In this document: piece after piece, positions 12,401 through 37,297 of the stretch | Numbering within the stretch: position 1 is the stretch's first letter | How the letters are laid out: each line of letters begins with the position of its first letter | Assembly (NCBI RefSeq): GCF_000699445.3 | Contig: NC_067195.1 | Span: forward strand, 16,377,287-16,441,286 | Origin: Schistosoma haematobium | Taxonomy: Eukaryota > Platyhelminthes > Trematoda > Strigeidida > Schistosomatidae | Direction of reading: 5' to 3' | Length of the DNA stretch: 64,000 nucleotides | Position numbers and translations under genes: made by a program | Notes under the pieces: generated by a model | What the model was told of the DNA's origin: nothing | The model's database searches: none | Seen by the model: the letters and a program-made list of their open reading frames with translations, nothing else

Positions 12401-14928
12401 CTTAGTTAAAATTAAACAAAACAATAAAATTATTCAGTCCGCTTTTAAAATTCTTCGAGTTAATACAATGTAAAGTTACCACTAATGTTTCAATGAGTTA
12501 TTCTTTGTAAAACATGATGAAACTGATTAAATAAATAAAGAAAATGATATTTACAACTAATTAAAGCGTTTGAAGAAAATGCTCAAACTGATGTTCATAT
12601 CACAAACTTCAGTTGATGAACCATTGGAAGTTAGAAAGCAGTGAACATATGTTACATTTCAATTCCAGTGTACATTTAAAACGATATATAAAGGATCAAA
12701 CTCAAAACTGTACTACCGACTCAATATTAAAGGGTAAAAATTTCCGTTTCCAGTTAATTGGAGATGTCTCGCGACTGTAGCAGGAATTTGTACAGTCATT
12801 GCTACTATATATATACTAATGATTTCTAGTGCACAAGTTATTATAGTTTCTAAAGTATCACTATTTATCTTATTTTTACTACTCATTAATTTCCAGAACA
12901 TTCCGTCGTAAACAAGTTATCTTTTCAAATACATTATTCCGATGTGTTTGTTATCATCCAACAGAATGTCAAATTATTACATCTGGTACAGATAGAAAAA
13001 TAGGTTATTGGGAGGTATACGATGGTTCATTAATAAGACAATTAGATGGTTCACGAACAGGCTCAATTAATGGCATGGACATTACAGATGATGGTGACAC
13101 ATTCGTTACAGGTGGAAATGATAAACTCGTCAAGGTAAGAAATATTTATCATTTTGCGAAAATGATGACAAAAAATGTTACTACAGTGATAGTATATTTT
13201 AGAAAAGTAAATAAACAAAGTAGTTATTTGTTACGTAATAATAATATATACAGCTAACTTCTCAGTTTATATAGACATGAATCTACCTGAAGTAGAAACC
13301 ATAAAGGCAGGAGGAATAATTACATAACCAAAAACAATAAACCTCTTAGACAAATTTATGCACCAGAACACCATTTCATTTTGAAAATAAAAACACAATA
13401 GCATTATATGCAAAGATGGATAGTGGCTAGCAGTGGAATCCACGACGCGCGTTTCGTCCTATCAGGGACTCGTCAGCTGTATGTACCTGCATCTTTGCAT
13501 ATAATGCTTGTGAATTAAGGGTATATCGAGGTAATACGCACACATGCCAATAAGAGACTGATCATTTGCAGTCCTAAACATCAACAGGAAGATTCAAACA
13601 AACAATAGCAGGTGAAGATAATAGCGTTATTAAATTTTAACTGAAAGCTGTCAGAATATATCTATTCGTTCGGTGGTCGATTTAACGAAACCAACAGATG
13701 TATGAAGATAATTTATCAGTAAACATTTAATAAAAAGTTTGACTTTTAGATAGGCTAAATGTCTTATCAAAGCAGCTTGCTAGAAAATAACACATAAGTA
13801 GTAATAAGCGTGATTTTTGTAAGCAATTAGAACTACATTTGAAGTGAATATGTTTGACTGCATATTTTTTAAATGATAGTCAGCGTTTGTTCTTAACAGA
13901 CTGTTTATAAGATGTGAATGTAATTCTTTGACCAATAAATACAAACTGTCTTTTATTTTATGAAAATCAAAATTTGCTTACCATACAAGACTGGGTAATA
14001 GAATATGGTAGTTGCCTACGCTTTAGTTTTCATTACACGTTGATTATCATGCTTACCAACAACTTTGAATTGTTTACGTGAGTAATTTCCAATTACTACC
14101 CAATTAACTGCTGAATGTTTATAATATTATTTGTTGTTCAGTATGGTGAAGACATCATGAGTAATACTGGTAAGTGAATACATGAGTAGACAGAGTATAA
14201 TCGGAATGACCATCAAGTGTTCCTTCGTATTAAGTGATATAAGTGTAGAATTTCCAATGTAGAAGACATTGTGATGAGGCGTGCGACACTAATGATGAAA
14301 TTCAATCACATCATTATACATGATACAATTCAACTGGAATTGATTGAGGAGTTATAACATAACTATTCAATACGGAATATTAATCCTTCACAGTGGTTGT
14401 ACATAAGATAGTTTGCCTCTACTTGAGGGAAAACCACCAAATTAATGGCTTTTTGAGTAAGATTTCGATAGTATTCTTTCCTCTATAGTGTTAGCTATAT
14501 ACTAATTATGACAAGAATGTAAATCTTCATATTTTTCGAAGGTAACCTGTTTAAAGGTTAAAGGGTTCGTCTATTACAGAAAGGAATCGCAGAAATAACG
14601 TATGATTTGATAAACAGTTGTCAGACATACGAGTTAATTTACGACATTGCAGTTTGCAAATATAAACCAATTATTTAACACCTTACCTTTAAGACGTATA
14701 TAGTTCATCAGTTAAATCATATTTTTAAAAAAATATATTAATCATGGACATAAATCTACAATTCAGGTCTGGAAGTACAATGAAGGTGAAATAACCCATG
14801 TAGGGCTGGGACATACATCACCAATAACAAGATTACATATATCACCAGATCAAAAAAGTATTGTCACGGTCAGCGAAGATGGAGCTATTTACATTTGGGA
14901 AATGCCAATGATAAATGGAAGAAACTAG
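3484..14928 (+). CDS. CFAP52: CFAP52 (WDR16), ciliary WD40-repeat protein, 11 exons
   Basis: Cilia- and flagella-associated protein 52 is a WD40 double beta-propeller of motile axonemes, a microtubule inner protein in other animals. Exons by splice sites and unbroken phase: 3484-3541, 3581-3780, 3817-3953, 3985-4113, 4148-4247, 4283-4530, 7105-7278, 9133-9281, 11110-11485, 12897-13134, 14767-14928; total 656 aa plus stop. The start MDEEVGFEKLK leads into VIGFNG, which matches the family N-terminus. WD-type strand motifs recur: TIIVWSF, VRVWSL, IRVFNK, VRVWDI, CIVWCL, IGYWEV, VKVWKY, IYIWEM. Family landmarks include SLRGEGHQF, ISGGGEGQVRVW, SGTDRKI and GSINGMDIT. The first five introns are only 39, 36, 31, 34 and 35 nt; later introns run from 1.4 to 3.6 kb apart from one of 1,851 nt and hold repeats. 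Against the human protein (about 620 aa, from memory) the schistosome has about 30 extra residues after VRVWDI in exon 9. No frameshift or internal stop was seen. It converges with GPI. Confidence 0.95.
5480..5830 (-). repeat. Diverged LTR-like repeat in CFAP52 intron 6
   Basis: Read on the minus strand, this region is related to the LTR-like units at about 21.4-21.75 kb and 37,418-37,775. Shared blocks include CTATTTTA followed by a run resembling the GTATAAAC...GAAATA segment of those copies. It shares more with the 21.4 kb copy (an AAAGTGGCT block) than with the 37.4 kb copy. It is much decayed and the ends cannot be placed. The neighbouring 6,400-6,570 stretch shows weak similarity to the same sequence. 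Confidence 0.4.
7670..7830 (+). repeat. Old interspersed repeat, copy A (CFAP52 intron 7)
   Basis: This segment resembles 28,500-28,680. Both start with AGTAGTCTGCATCT (GGTAGTCTGCATCT in the other copy), have an AACATGG block, then TTTCGGTTTGACCGCCC or TTTTGGTTTGGCCGCCC. Identity is roughly 65-70 percent by eye with indels. No coding capacity is visible. It is probably the end of an ancient transposable element, class unknown. Confidence 0.45.
8590..8670 (-). repeat. Degenerate Sm-alpha-type SINE fragment
   Basis: On the minus strand this fragment aligns in order with the Sm-alpha hammerhead region: GGTATATTCAGCTGA stands where intact copies have the GGTACATCCAGCTGA-like block, and it ends in a CCAC-AGTTACCC block. 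The GAAAC core and stem II are mutated beyond function. Confidence 0.45.
8800..8955 (+). repeat. Sm-alpha-type SINE with tRNA-like head and damaged hammerhead
   Basis: The head has a degraded A box (GTAGATAACTCAATGG) and a B-box-like GGGTTCAAGTCTC. It is followed by a hammerhead core CTGACGA at 8,896-8,902 and a perfect 4-bp stem II (GTTC/GAAC). The second conserved core block is GGAA instead of GAAA at 8,916-8,919, so self-cleavage should be lost. The downstream arm CTGGATTTCATTGC matches the family arm. It lies in CFAP52 intron 7. Confidence 0.65.
11896..12248. mobile_element. Solo LTR with 5-bp target-site duplication
   Basis: The 353-bp unit begins TGTTGGGG and ends ATATAACA, a TG...CA structure with short inverted termini. 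It is flanked on both sides by the identical 5-mer GAGAC (11,891-11,895 and 12,249-12,253). A TATAAATA box at about 12,050 would suit the LTR promoter on the plus strand. No internal element sequence is attached, so it is the product of LTR-LTR recombination. It sits inside CFAP52 intron 9. The family is probably Gypsy-type; the exact family is not determined. Confidence 0.85.
13395..13625. mobile_element. Sm-alpha-type element: minus-strand hammerhead joined to plus-strand tail
   Basis: The left part (13,410-13,495) is a minus-strand Sm-alpha hammerhead unit. The right part (to about 13,620) is the plus-strand tail seen after the 52.5 kb copy: GCTTGTGA, then a segment with GCCAATAA, GATCA, CAGTCCTAAA and AGATTCAAACAAAC. 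Similar tail sequence occurs near 57,290-57,380. The opposed orientation of ribozyme and tail suggests a rearranged or inverted dimeric insertion. It is in CFAP52 intron 10. Confidence 0.6.
13420..13490 (-). ncRNA. Hammerhead ribozyme motif, Sm-alpha type, intact core
   Basis: On the minus strand the core CTGACGA (13,470-13,476) is followed by stem II GTCC/GGAC with its loop (13,456-13,469), the conserved GAAA (13,452-13,455), and a stem III reading ACGCGCGT that is self-complementary. The cleavage triplet ends GTC, so the predicted cut lies between 13,444 and 13,443. The first base pair of stem I is broken (GTGG where the family has CTGG), so activity may be reduced. The Sm-alpha hammerheads of schistosomes are known self-cleaving RNAs; activity of this copy is inference. 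Confidence 0.75.
14165..14527 (+). repeat. 363-bp near-identical repeat, copy 1 (CFAP52 intron 10)
   Basis: This block matches the reverse complement of 24,127-24,489 over 363 bp with a single difference that I can see (A versus G in the ATCATTATACATG block). It starts at TACTGGTAAGTG, a strong splice-donor consensus, and ends AAATCTT. Immediately upstream is a pyrimidine-rich stretch ending in CAG at 14,141, so 14,142-14,169 could be read as a 28-nt micro-exon. Sequence beyond both ends differs sharply between the copies. No terminal inverted repeats, clear target duplication or open frame are seen. Confidence 0.85.
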
Positions 14929-16227
14929 ACTTTATCAAGAGGAAATAACTTGATGAACTATGGAGTACATGCACTAAAGAACTCATTTTAGTCTATCATA
15001 ACACACAGCTTGATTGCATTGCTCTGAATATTTATCTTTCTATTTACGAACATATCAATAATACTGCTCACGAACATTATAGGCAAATTCTATGCATATA
15101 GGAATTTTTAAAAATTAATTGCGCATTAAAATAAACAATTTAATGAATAATTCTTTGTGATTTTACCTAAAAAGGTGTACGAAACAACTAATGTGGTGAA
15201 AGGTTTGTTCGTAACCTTAAACAGAATAATCTGAGTTTAGTTAAATAGGGTATACTGAGTGAAGGATTACTTATTTAGTATACACTTAACTGTTTATATT
15301 CGATAATTTTGACTATATTCTCATGAAAAAGCTTGGATCAGATTGCCGAACAAAATGTTGGATTTACTTGAAATTCAATCGTTGAGATTTTAAAAATATA
15401 TTCTTCCTCCTTAATGTCTTACATGGAATTGGCGCCCAATTACTGTGAAACTGTTAGTTTAAATTTAGATGAAAGTTCTTATATATACTGATAATATGGT
15501 GTGATATTTTTAGGTGTACAAATGGGAATTACTGTCAATAAGGAATTAAAACTTGAACTTTACACAAGTGTTATAATGTAGAACGATGGACGATTAAAAA
15601 AATTATGTACATTAAAGATAAGGAGGAAAATGAAACATAAAGGAATTGAAGAAAACTTGGATTACGACAATGAAAGCAATTGGATTAATTGTTTCTGTAC
15701 ATAAATAGTTGACTTAAGATTATGTAAAATTAACGCTTCCATAATGAATAGGTTCAATTTAATTACACACAACACAAAGACAAACAACCATTCAGTCGTA
15801 ATCAACATAAATCATAATACTAAAATAGAGAGTAGCTGCGAAAATATTTGCTTAATGTATGCTCTGAGTGCGAATGCATACGTTCATATAATATAATACA
15901 AAGTATAGAGAATGAAACGTTACAATGATAGAACAGGATGTTATCAAGAAGCACTGTTACATAAAGAGTTAGTCGTAATTTATTGATAGTTATGAGACAA
16001 AAGGGATATGCACTTTTCGCAAAACATCATAAAAGTGTTTATATTTCATTTTACTTGTATAGAAATATTAGATAATAGTTCATAGGGTTTAGCATATTTG
16101 CATGTTGAAAGTCAAAATAAGTCAGTTTAAACAAGCAACTGATGTAAAAAAACATTATATTTCAAATAACAGAATCCTGGGGTGTATACTGAAGTATGAA
16201 CCCGACCGATATGATGTAGTCCAATAG

Positions 16228-16475
16228 ATTTTAGTCGAGATCATGAACTGACCAATGTTAGACCACCACTAGAAACCTAATAGCACTGGAAGGCTGTTTT
16301 GTCCTAGTATAGGACTCTTCATCGGTGTGTATCCACGATCCCGTGCACAGGACTCGTACCCCGGATCTTCGGTCACGCGCGAACACTTGGCCTCTAAACC
16401 AATGGTGTTAATGTCTAACTTCATCCAATCGACGATAGTGCTCGGCCAACTCAGCAGTCTCCACAACTCTATACT
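16228..16475 (-). mobile_element. tRNA-headed SINE (CTGAGGA family), decayed ribozyme
   Basis: On the minus strand the order is leader, A-box-like TGGTTTAGAGG, B-box-like GTACGAGTCC, a hammerhead region with both core blocks mutated (GATGAAGAG and CAAAAC), then the family tail CCAGTGC...AGGTTTC...GGTGGTCTAACATTG. The same order is seen at 17.0 and 18.2 kb. It lies in the CFAP52-GPI intergenic region. Confidence 0.6.
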
Positions 16476-17017
16476 GACAATAGATATTATGATTCATCGG
16501 GCTACTTTTTAAGACGTCTATAAATTTTATTACACCTGTCAAAGACCATAAAATTAACTAAGTACACCGGTAGCTTATCCTTTGCTCACAAGTGTGCCAA
16601 AAGTCTTTTAATTTAGGATACTCGTGGTGAGAACGTGTATAACGCTTGAAACAACAATTAAGAACCTCATCAGTTACATTAACTTCAAACCTCAGAGTAA
16701 TATACGCAAATATATATCTATAAGGTACACAAACAATGTTTAAATAGCTGTTACATGTTCAATATTTTTATTTGTACAACGTAAGGGATACAAATTGTCC
16801 ATGGCATTAACTTAACGAGTCAAAAAATTAAATCTGAGTAAGATTCTCTAGTTCATTAAGTGAAAGTAGGGATTACAAATTTCTTCAGTTTAATAAAGCA
16901 AAGTTTGTATGTGAATTTCTATGCACATGAAGCTTTTGGATATACTTAAGTAGATAACTTTCAGTATGGGGATTTGTAGAGATTGCAGTATTTTCAGTTG
17001 AATTCACGAATCGATTT

Positions 17018-17160
17018 AAGCTAGATCATCACTGGGAACCTGGAAGAACTGGACAGCCGTTTCGTCCCAGTATATGACTCCTCAGTAGTGTGCATCCACA
17101 ATCCCACACGCGGAACTCAAACCCGGGACTAGTAGTGGTATAGCTTAGATCGACTCGTAA
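17018..17160 (-). mobile_element. Truncated SINE of the CTGAGGA family with core-intact hammerhead
   Basis: Only the B-box side, ribozyme and part of the tail remain. On the minus strand the core CTGAGGA (17,079-17,085) and GAAA (17,060-17,063) are intact. Stem III is ACGGCTGT, self-complementary allowing a G-U pair, and the cleavage triplet is GTC. Stem II (GTC...GAC) is weakened and stem I (CACTA with CAGTTC) is weak. Compare the 18.2 kb copy, which keeps a better stem II but has lost the first core block. Confidence 0.6.
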
Positions 17161-17782
17161 ATTCAACTGTGAAGATAGCTTTCATCTGCTGAATGATCTG
17201 TATTTGAAAATCAACACAATAGTTCATAAAAGTTTTTATATTTCATCACCAAAATTGATATCAAGTAAGGGAGAGGTATACAAATTAAATGAGAGTAAAA
17301 TTTATTCATGCACTCTCATGTAATCAATCAAACGTATATAGTATAACTAGTAAACAAAACCCAAAAAGAGCAGTACAGGAGACCATACTACTCACTAAGG
17401 TGACAGATAAGACAAAGTAACTAGAAATTAAAAATTATTCAGATCAGAATAGTAGTATCAATATTTCAGTAATCATGCGATCATTTTATATCACAAATAT
17501 ATAACTATTAACTAATGAAAAAAAGAAAACTACACAGAGCCGATGAAGGTTATTGGCCGACAGTTTAAACAATAGTTCAGTAATAATAGTAATAACGGTA
17601 ATTGTTATTGATAGTATCAAAATTTTCTACTTTAATATTGTCTTACTACTAACTATCAAGAAATTGATTAAATCAAATATAAATATTAAATTTATTCATT
17701 AAAATTGTCATTATAATTACGATTGAATTCATTAAGATTTTCCGGTTGTTTTCATTATTTTTTCCGTGTGGCAACCATGATT

Positions 17783-33238
<15,456 letters not shown>

Positions 33239-33497
33239 CGCAATTATGAAGAGGTTACGTGACCTAGCCGACAAAGTACCGCAGCTATTGAAAAAGGTGC
33301 AACGGATCCAGGAAAAGATCTAGGAAAACGTAAAGCTAATAGTAATATATTGAAATAGATATCAATGGTATGAATCAAAAAGGTTATGTATGAGCATAGA
33401 GGATCTAAAAATGGCTTTCACAACAAAATCGCATATTGACTAATAAAATAACGGCAATCCAAATTTCTCAATTTCGGGGCAAACTTTTATTAGTTTT

Positions 33498-33797
33498 GTG
33501 GAAATTTCGGAGAATCTGAAACAGCGACTTCTTGGTTTATACGACAAAAACCCAGGAATTTTCTGGTCAGAGGTTCTTCCTCAAAATCCTAAGTCATTTT
33601 GGGACATCATCAAATCATTCGGGTTAAATCCCAAAGTTCGCCAAAAACTTCACGGAATTTTCCGGGAATCCGGAGGTAGGAATAAATTTTACTTAAAAGC
33701 ACTCTTTGAAACAACCGTCAGAAGTGAAATTCACTTTTTGGTTGGCCCTGACGGCATGAATCGAAATATAAATCCGTTAGCGTCACTGAACAACTAA
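33498..33797 (+). CDS. Unrecognised 99-aa open frame divergent from GPI
   Basis: Starts MEISENLKQRLLGLYDKNPG and contains FWSEVLPQNPKSFWDIIKSF and a KVRQKLHGIF block; the composition is amphipathic, helical and globular-looking. I do not recognise it. The ATG is 259 bp from the GPI start, in divergent orientation, so a shared promoter is possible. A good splice donor (GGAG then GTAGGAA) at about 33,676 would make it a first exon of about 60 codons rather than a complete gene. No acceptor exon was confidently assigned. Could be a chance frame. Confidence 0.3.
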   Translation: MEISENLKQRLLGLYDKNPGIFWSEVLPQNPKSFWDIIKSFGLNPKVRQKLHGIFRESGGRNKFYLKALFETTVRSEIHFLVGPDGMNRNINPLASLNN

Positions 33798-34058
33798 CCA
33801 GGCCAATGGTCCCATTCTGTAAAGAGCAGCGTAACAGGAGTTTACAACATCATTGCAATTTTCGAATAGCATACAATGGCAACCAAATCACAAGTAAATG
33901 ACGTATATTAGATTTATTTTAGAACCTAAGGTTACGTGTGCATGGATTAAGCATGTAACTATGTCCATTCATACATGATATAAATAAGCAATAGATACCG
34001 AATGTCAATGTGATCACACATAAAGAGCCACGAAGAAAGAAAAGACACTTTCTTATTT

Positions 34059-34499
34059 GTGGTTACGAAATTTATTCAATATACATGTTATTCTATAACT
34101 TCTGCCTTAAAACATATGGATGCTGAAGTAAACCCAACGCAAATTCTGAGAGATCATAAGGCTAAAATTTCGGATGTCCCACCGAGTCATACATTATTCG
34201 TGAAAAAACGTGTTGACGGACATTATACTCCAGTGAACTATTGTAATTCCGTTTTCGTCACAAAAGTGGCAGATTCACGTTCACAACATACTGATAGTTT
34301 AGTGAACATTACAAAAAAAGGGAGTATTGAAATCGATGGTTTTCGACTTTTTTGTAAGAAGAAGCTATGGGCGATCCAGAAGGCGGATGGTAGAACAAAC
34401 GCTCTCAGAGCCACCGTATATCACGAAATCTATTTGAGAGTACTACGGCCGATACCGAAACAAAGCAAAAAATGTCTGATAACTAGCAAACTTTCTTAA
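34059..34499 (+). CDS. Unrecognised 146-aa open frame
   Basis: An open frame whose likely body starts at MDAEVNPTQILRDHKAK, with VPPSHTLFVKKRVDGHYTPV and a basic C-terminus (PIPKQSKKCL). No family recognised, no signal peptide or membrane segment. It lies about 260 bp after the previous frame on the same strand and might be a second exon of the same unknown gene or part of an old mobile element. Confidence 0.3.
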   Translation: MVTKFIQYTCYSITSALKHMDAEVNPTQILRDHKAKISDVPPSHTLFVKKRVDGHYTPVNYCNSVFVTKVADSRSQHTDSLVNITKKGSIEIDGFRLFCKKKLWAIQKADGRTNALRATVYHEIYLRVLRPIPKQSKKCLITSKLS

Positions 34500-36290
34500 G
34501 ACTTTTTTGGTGTCAAAATATTGTAGGACCAGACAGTAGTGGCAACAACCAATACTGGCCGATCTTTCAGTAGCTTTTCGCACCTACTGGATAAGACTTC
34601 AAATTACGATTCTCTTGCATATACAGGAGACAAAGCGCAATTTCCGCGACTAGGATTAGTGGGGTGAACTTATCCGCAACGCAACCATGTAAACTTAATG
34701 TATCGCCCAGGGTCATCTGTGCGTTCAAGTAACCACAGATTTTGTCATTCCATAATGTATTTTTAATTAAATAACTAGATTATGTAGTTAATTTTGCTCT
34801 GTTTTTAATTTTTATTCGCCACGTCCGACTGCGTCACACTGTACGTTCATTGCACGCTGGGATGATATCTCAAGTCATAGTGAGTTTATTCACATAGTTG
34901 ATTGTTTCCAGATAGACTGTCAGTGCATGAACAACTGCCTGTTGTCATCAGTATGAAAGCAGTTTATATGTATCGTTCGTTTTCTTAGGTAAGTTCGACT
35001 GGCCTATATTTCGTGTTTTGGTTCTATCGTCTGAATTTTGTTCATTTTACTCCGTTTAGCAACATGTCTGTGCAAATGGAACAATAATTATGACACTTGC
35101 TTAGTTTAGTATTCTTGGTTGTCGTAAAATTCAGTTTAGTTGAAAGAATTATGGTATTCTTAAGTATAGTGCTTGAAGCCTGTAACGAAACAGATCAGTT
35201 TAGTAAGTAGGGCTGCCTGTTTTTCATGAATATACTGACTCAAATCAGTCGATTAAAAATAGGAAAAAAATGCCTTTGGTATTGTTGCTGTTATGCATTA
35301 TAAGATAGCGTAGATCACCAACGTAGATGATCTATGTCGAAATGGTTGGAGGCCTACTCGAGTTAGACGTGAATGGTGTGACGAACCAACTAACGTCGAA
35401 GCCACACCTCGTGGTCAGCACCTTACGTGGACTACCCCCATTGACGTATCAAGGTACTATAGACGCTTTGAAGACTGTGCAACACAAAGGACGTTATTAC
35501 AGAAATATATTAGTTAAAGTAGATACAAGCGAAAGTAAGACCACTGCCGCATGGGCCAGTCAATGGCATACGATTAACTAATGCGCGTTGCTTGTACATA
35601 ACCTTGGCAGGGAGCGATGATCTGTTCGACATTCAGTGATCCAACTGCCGGATGATTTGGCTAGGGCTCAGTGACATTTCACTGGCCCTACAATAACTTT
35701 AAGTACGTTTGGTGTTTATTTGTAGACAGTACGTCTAACACTGTTCATGTTTCAAGTCCGCTGTCATTAAACAATTTCCCCGGCAATAACATCGGTAGCA
35801 GGATAGCTAAGTGTCTGAGCTTTTATTCGCCTGCAAAACAGCAGTATACAGTCTTAGGTGAGGAGTGTTCTGTCTTAATTAAATGCTGCTGGCTGTGGAC
35901 AAATGTTCAGAGTCTTTTTGACAACTGGAACGTTTAGTTTACCAGATACTAAATCAACTTGTATATCTTCCTGTAAAACCAGACGCAGATGCATGGGAAT
36001 ACTTAAGTGGGAGCAAAATAATAAAAGCTGTGCGATGCTGTACTTTGCACAAGTTTTAGTAGCTGGCGTGATCTGATATTTATGAAGTCGAGGTAAATCA
36101 CAGCTGCATAAATTCTTCCCTTAGAAACATGTAATTTGTTTATTTAACTTTTCAACATTCTTGACTAAATCCATTACCATCACAATTGATTGATCACTGG
36201 GTGGTGATCAATGTCATGCTTGTCTAGTCCTTATTAGTGCAGATCGAATGCTATCGATCATGTTGCAATGTGGCTAGCAGTCTACAGGAG
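34500..36290. other. Unassigned stretch with short open frames
   Basis: Short plus-strand frames at 35,327-35,581 (84 codons, containing TSKPHLVVSTLRGLPPLTYQ) and 35,671-35,937 (88 codons) are protein-like in composition but unrecognised. I could not link them by clear splice sites. This is possibly a decayed mobile element. No RNA gene seen. Confidence 0.25.
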
Positions 36291-36299
36291 GTTAGTCAC

Positions 36300-36480
36300 G
36301 GCTGGGATAGCTCAGTGGTAACGTCTCTGACTGTGAAGCTGGGTGACACGAGATCGAATCCGCCAGGGAGCATCAGTTCCCTCAAGATTACAGGTACACC
36401 TTGCTGACGAGTGCCAAGTAGCACGAAACCCGGGTCCAGGGTTTCCTGTTGACTACCTCCAACCACCATCTAAATCCATT
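36300..36480 (+). mobile_element. tRNA-headed SINE with hammerhead ribozyme (third family)
   Basis: The head GCTGGGATAGCTCAGTGG is an A box in tRNA style, and AGATCGAATCC at 36,350-36,360 is a slightly degenerate B box. A linker GGGAGCATCAG leads to the hammerhead (separate entry), then TTTCCTGTTGACTACC and the 3' end near CATCTAAATCCATTACCATC. The head differs from the Sm-alpha and CTGAGGA families. As a tRNA gene it fails: the anticodon and acceptor arms do not pair properly. Confidence 0.8.
36396..36446 (+). ncRNA. Hammerhead ribozyme with all core elements intact
   Basis: Stem I CCTTG (36,399-36,403) pairs with CAGGG (36,437-36,441) with one G-U pair. The core CTGACGA is at 36,404-36,410, stem II GTGC/GCAC (36,411-36,414 with 36,421-36,424) is perfect with loop CAAGTA, and GAAA is at 36,425-36,428. 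Stem III is formed by ACCCGGGT, a self-complementary octamer with no room for a monomeric loop. The cleavage triplet GTC ends at 36,436. By the hammerhead consensus it should self-cleave, probably best as a dimer. This is the best-preserved ribozyme in the window; activity is inferred. Confidence 0.85.
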
Positions 36481-37297
36481 ACCATCTTTTATTTAGAATG
36501 TAACAGGAATGAGCCATCACAGATCTTACAAAGTCATTCAGCTTTATAACTTTGGCCCTATGAAACTTTATGGGGGACCCAAGTAACAGCAGATTATTAA
36601 AAGCATATCGGACGTCTACTTTAATCTTATAACCACTTTCAGTGTCTTGGAGTTACTTCTTATACCCTGTCGTTTGAAAAGAAACAACTACTGCAGCTTC
36701 ACTTTACCAATGCTACAATGTAATTTGGAACCTGGTGTAAATATTTGTTTCATATTCCATTGTTAATTAAAGTTCGTGAATAAATTTATAGACTTGATGC
36801 TATTTCGTTTTATCTAGTTAATCGTTGCAAGAAACTGGTGAAACGCGAGCCTGTCACCACCTAGTTGATATGTAGTAATTTCAGGTTAAGACAGTTGACT
36901 CAGTCACACATCCCAACAGTCGCTGCCTGTAACCTTAGTTTCTGATTGAAATACCATATGATAAGCAAGCAACGGGAAACCCCTAAGTCCGGGCCTCCTT
37001 AACCTATTTCAGCCACCAAGATGTGTTGCAGTAGTACGTTGATAGGTACGCGTTTAAGCCATAGTTGTTCATTGGGATGCCGTCGGACTTCCAATCAATA
37101 CCTTAGCTACGTTGACGGGTCACTAGTATCGTGAGGGTACGCGCTAGTCAAAACACAACTACAGGCCCATTCAATTTTTTCACCCCCTTATACGATATAT
37201 AGCAAGAAACTCTGTATTTAGTGAATACAATACTTTTATTTAATAAGGTATTAACAAAAACTGGCAACGCAGCAGATGCACATGACGAGATTTGTGT

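Noticed and set aside
33498..34499. Extra GPI exons or a GPI paralogue
   Set aside because: Opposite strand and no GPI motif; the shared NPK-F residues are too short to mean anything.
36301..36372. tRNA gene
   Set aside because: A and B boxes are present but the acceptor and anticodon stems do not pair properly and a hammerhead and SINE body follow; it is a SINE head.
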